Positions 11,708 through 11,723 of a DNA stretch of 11,723 bases are shown here, one piece after another (position 1 is the first letter of the stretch; each line of letters opens with the position of its first letter). Position numbers and translations under genes: made by a program. Source of the stretch: JACOYH01 sp964469735 (GTDB lineage Bacteria; Patescibacteriota; Minisyncoccia; Minisyncoccales; MHMH01); assembly GCA_964469735.1 (NCBI GenBank), contig CAYXYS010000019.1, forward strand, positions 1-11,723, written 5' to 3'. The notes below the pieces were generated by a model. It worked only from the letters and a program-made list of their open reading frames with translations. It made no database searches and was not told the origin of the DNA.

Positions 11708-11723
11708 GGGCGGTTAGCTCAGC
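11708..11723 (+). tRNA. tRNA, 5' end only (runs off right edge)
   Basis: GGGCGGT-TA-GCTC-AGC matches a tRNA acceptor 5' strand, U8-A9, D-stem and start of the D-loop. It begins on the base after the acetyltransferase stop codon. The anticodon is outside the window, so identity is unknown. Confidence 0.75.

Noticed and set aside
1..11723. CRISPR array, transposase or phage genes
   Set aside because: No regularly spaced repeats and no transposase, integrase or phage-like protein in any frame.

Overview
The window looks like a piece of a small-genome bacterial chromosome from the Candidate Phyla Radiation, most like Parcubacteria. This is inferred from the style of the proteins (the minus-strand order MBL-fold hydrolase, one-TM small protein, GyrA, a Parcubacteria-type SAM methyltransferase), very compact spacing, tRNAs without encoded CCA, and several orphan proteins. 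UGA is a stop here (the MBL gene ends in TGA inside an ATGA overlap), so this is not a UGA=Gly lineage such as Gracilibacteria. Housekeeping genes dominate.

Layout: (1) 1-4174, minus strand. One strong promoter (4174-4146) drives an operon: MBL-fold metal hydrolase, single-pass membrane protein, gyrA and a methyltransferase, followed by the signal-peptide start of a secreted protein that leaves the window at base 1. (2) 4213-6830, plus strand. A four-domain S1 protein is followed by two orphan genes, each behind a consensus promoter and a perfect Shine-Dalgarno. The -35 box of both promoters lies inside the terminator hairpin of the preceding gene. (3) 6850-9862, plus strand. ftsH has a long structured leader, then come a HAD hydrolase and a tRNA-Ile(UAU) nested inside the anticodon loop of a second, split tRNA-Ile(UAU)-like sequence, then a terminator. 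(4) 9852-11723, plus strand. tRNA-Val(GAC), an RluA-type pseudouridine synthase, rplS (L19 with an acidic tail), tRNA-Leu(GAG), a RimI-like acetyltransferase, and the first 16 bases of another tRNA.

The genes serve translation and its quality control (S1, L19, RluA-type, RimI-like, four tRNA loci), DNA topology (GyrA) and membrane proteolysis (FtsH). tRNAs and mRNAs are packed together with gaps of 0-5 bases, so RNase P and 3' tRNA processing probably create mRNA ends as well.

Most worth a second look: the tRNA-in-tRNA locus at 9533-9789; an interspersed inverted-repeat element with conserved arms (CCCCGTTAGAAAT / ATTTCTAAYGGGG) present three times, each time at a gene start; a comparable long-range stem in the ftsH leader; composite terminator/promoter junctions; and short palindromes sitting in frame inside the MBL and gyrA genes. 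All calls come from reading the sequence by eye; no database search was run.
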